Positions 63,925 to 64,000 of a stretch of 64,000 nucleotides of DNA are shown here, one piece after another. Source of the DNA: Streptomyces camelliae (GTDB taxonomy: Bacteria > Actinomycetota > Actinomycetes > Streptomycetales > Streptomycetaceae); contig NZ_CP115300.1 of assembly GCF_027625935.1 (NCBI RefSeq), positions 7,130,001-7,194,000 of the forward strand, in the 5' to 3' direction. Under the pieces are notes generated by a model. The model was not told where the DNA came from. It did not search any database and was given only the letters and a program-made list of their open reading frames with translations. The position numbers and the translations under genes were made by a program. The number at the start of each line of letters is the position of its first letter. The first letter of the stretch is position 1.

Positions 63925-64000
63925 AACGGACCTCCGTCGCACAGATTTCGTAGCCGAGGGACTTGTTGATCGCGAGCATCGGGCCGTTGCCGGTGTCGTT
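63905..64000 (-). CDS. GNAT-family acetyltransferase, 3' end (partial)
   Basis: The last 31 codons and stop (TGA at 63905-63907) of a leftward gene are present: NDTGNGPMLAINKSLGYE, the C-terminal motif of GNAT enzymes, then ICATEVRYVRELG. The rest lies beyond the window. Confidence 0.85.
   Translation of the reverse strand, partial: NDTGNGPMLAINKSLGYEICATEVRYVRELG

Overview
The window is a piece of a Streptomyces chromosome, or that of a very close relative. The evidence is the very high GC content with GC-rich third codon positions, frequent GTG and TTG starts, many 4-nt stop/start overlaps (ATGA, GTGA, TTGA), a streptogrisin-type protease, a DmdR/IdeR-type iron box, a CGAAC-N4-GTTCG-type SOS box, a SepF-like protein and the gene order pyrG-nudix-STAND-ald-parA-scpA-scpB-rluB-aroH-tyrA-cmk-plsC-der. 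No rRNA, tRNA, CRISPR array, insertion sequence or prophage was found. The gene content looks mainly like conserved core chromosome with accessory islands.

Region 1 (1-13 kb): the 3' part of a TPR gene, a DUF1015 gene and a NagD-type HAD phosphatase, then a siderophore ABC importer (two FecCD permeases and an ATPase, with an iron box at the start and no binding protein). After that come an SCP2-domain protein on the other strand and a block that parallels the mycobacterial Rv1691-Rv1696 order: small protein, tlyA, NAD kinase, recN. A small MraY/WecA-like membrane protein and a GT4 glycosyltransferase follow. Region 2 (13-18 kb): a leftward run of a GH15 glucoamylase-like enzyme, an FAD oxidoreductase and a PucR-type regulator. 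Region 3 (18-29 kb): CTP synthase, ADP-ribose pyrophosphatase, a STAND/TPR protein, alanine dehydrogenase, then a chromosome-organisation operon (ParA-like, ribbon-helix-helix-like partner, ScpA, ScpB) and an RluB-type pseudouridine synthase.

Region 4 (29.3-31.9 kb) is the most unusual segment. An ADP-ribosylglycohydrolase sits behind a 45-nt inverted repeat and is followed by two convergent, overlapping pol-beta-type nucleotidyltransferases of the YcgL/RlaP kind, an arrangement reminiscent of RNA-repair or ADP-ribose-handling cassettes. Region 5 (32-37 kb): Rieske lipoprotein, chorismate mutase/prephenate dehydrogenase, cytidylate kinase, PlsC acyltransferase and Der GTPase. Region 6 (37-47.7 kb): Streptomyces hypotheticals, an Rpf-type muralytic enzyme with LysM, an I78 inhibitor, a PAP2 phosphatase, a PIG-V-like mannosyltransferase, an MFS exporter, glutaryl-CoA dehydrogenase, a SepF-like protein and a Cys-rich DUF5685-like protein.

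Region 7 (47.8-53.3 kb): a probable sulfur-compound uptake locus. A divergent substrate-binding lipoprotein is preceded by a short Cys-ended leader peptide and a hairpin. On the other strand are a permease, an FAD/NAD(P) enzyme, an ATPase and a short luciferase-like monooxygenase that carries a TTA codon. Region 8 (53.4-64 kb): DUF1684, streptogrisin, a LexA-boxed dnaE2 with an ImuB-like partner lacking catalytic residues, a cupin/MarR pair sharing two perfect operators, a secreted lipase, two GNAT genes (one partial), a 44-residue small ORF, a methyltransferase and a DUF402 protein. Three tandem duplications that include stop codons (6604, 36918, 62487) recur across the window.
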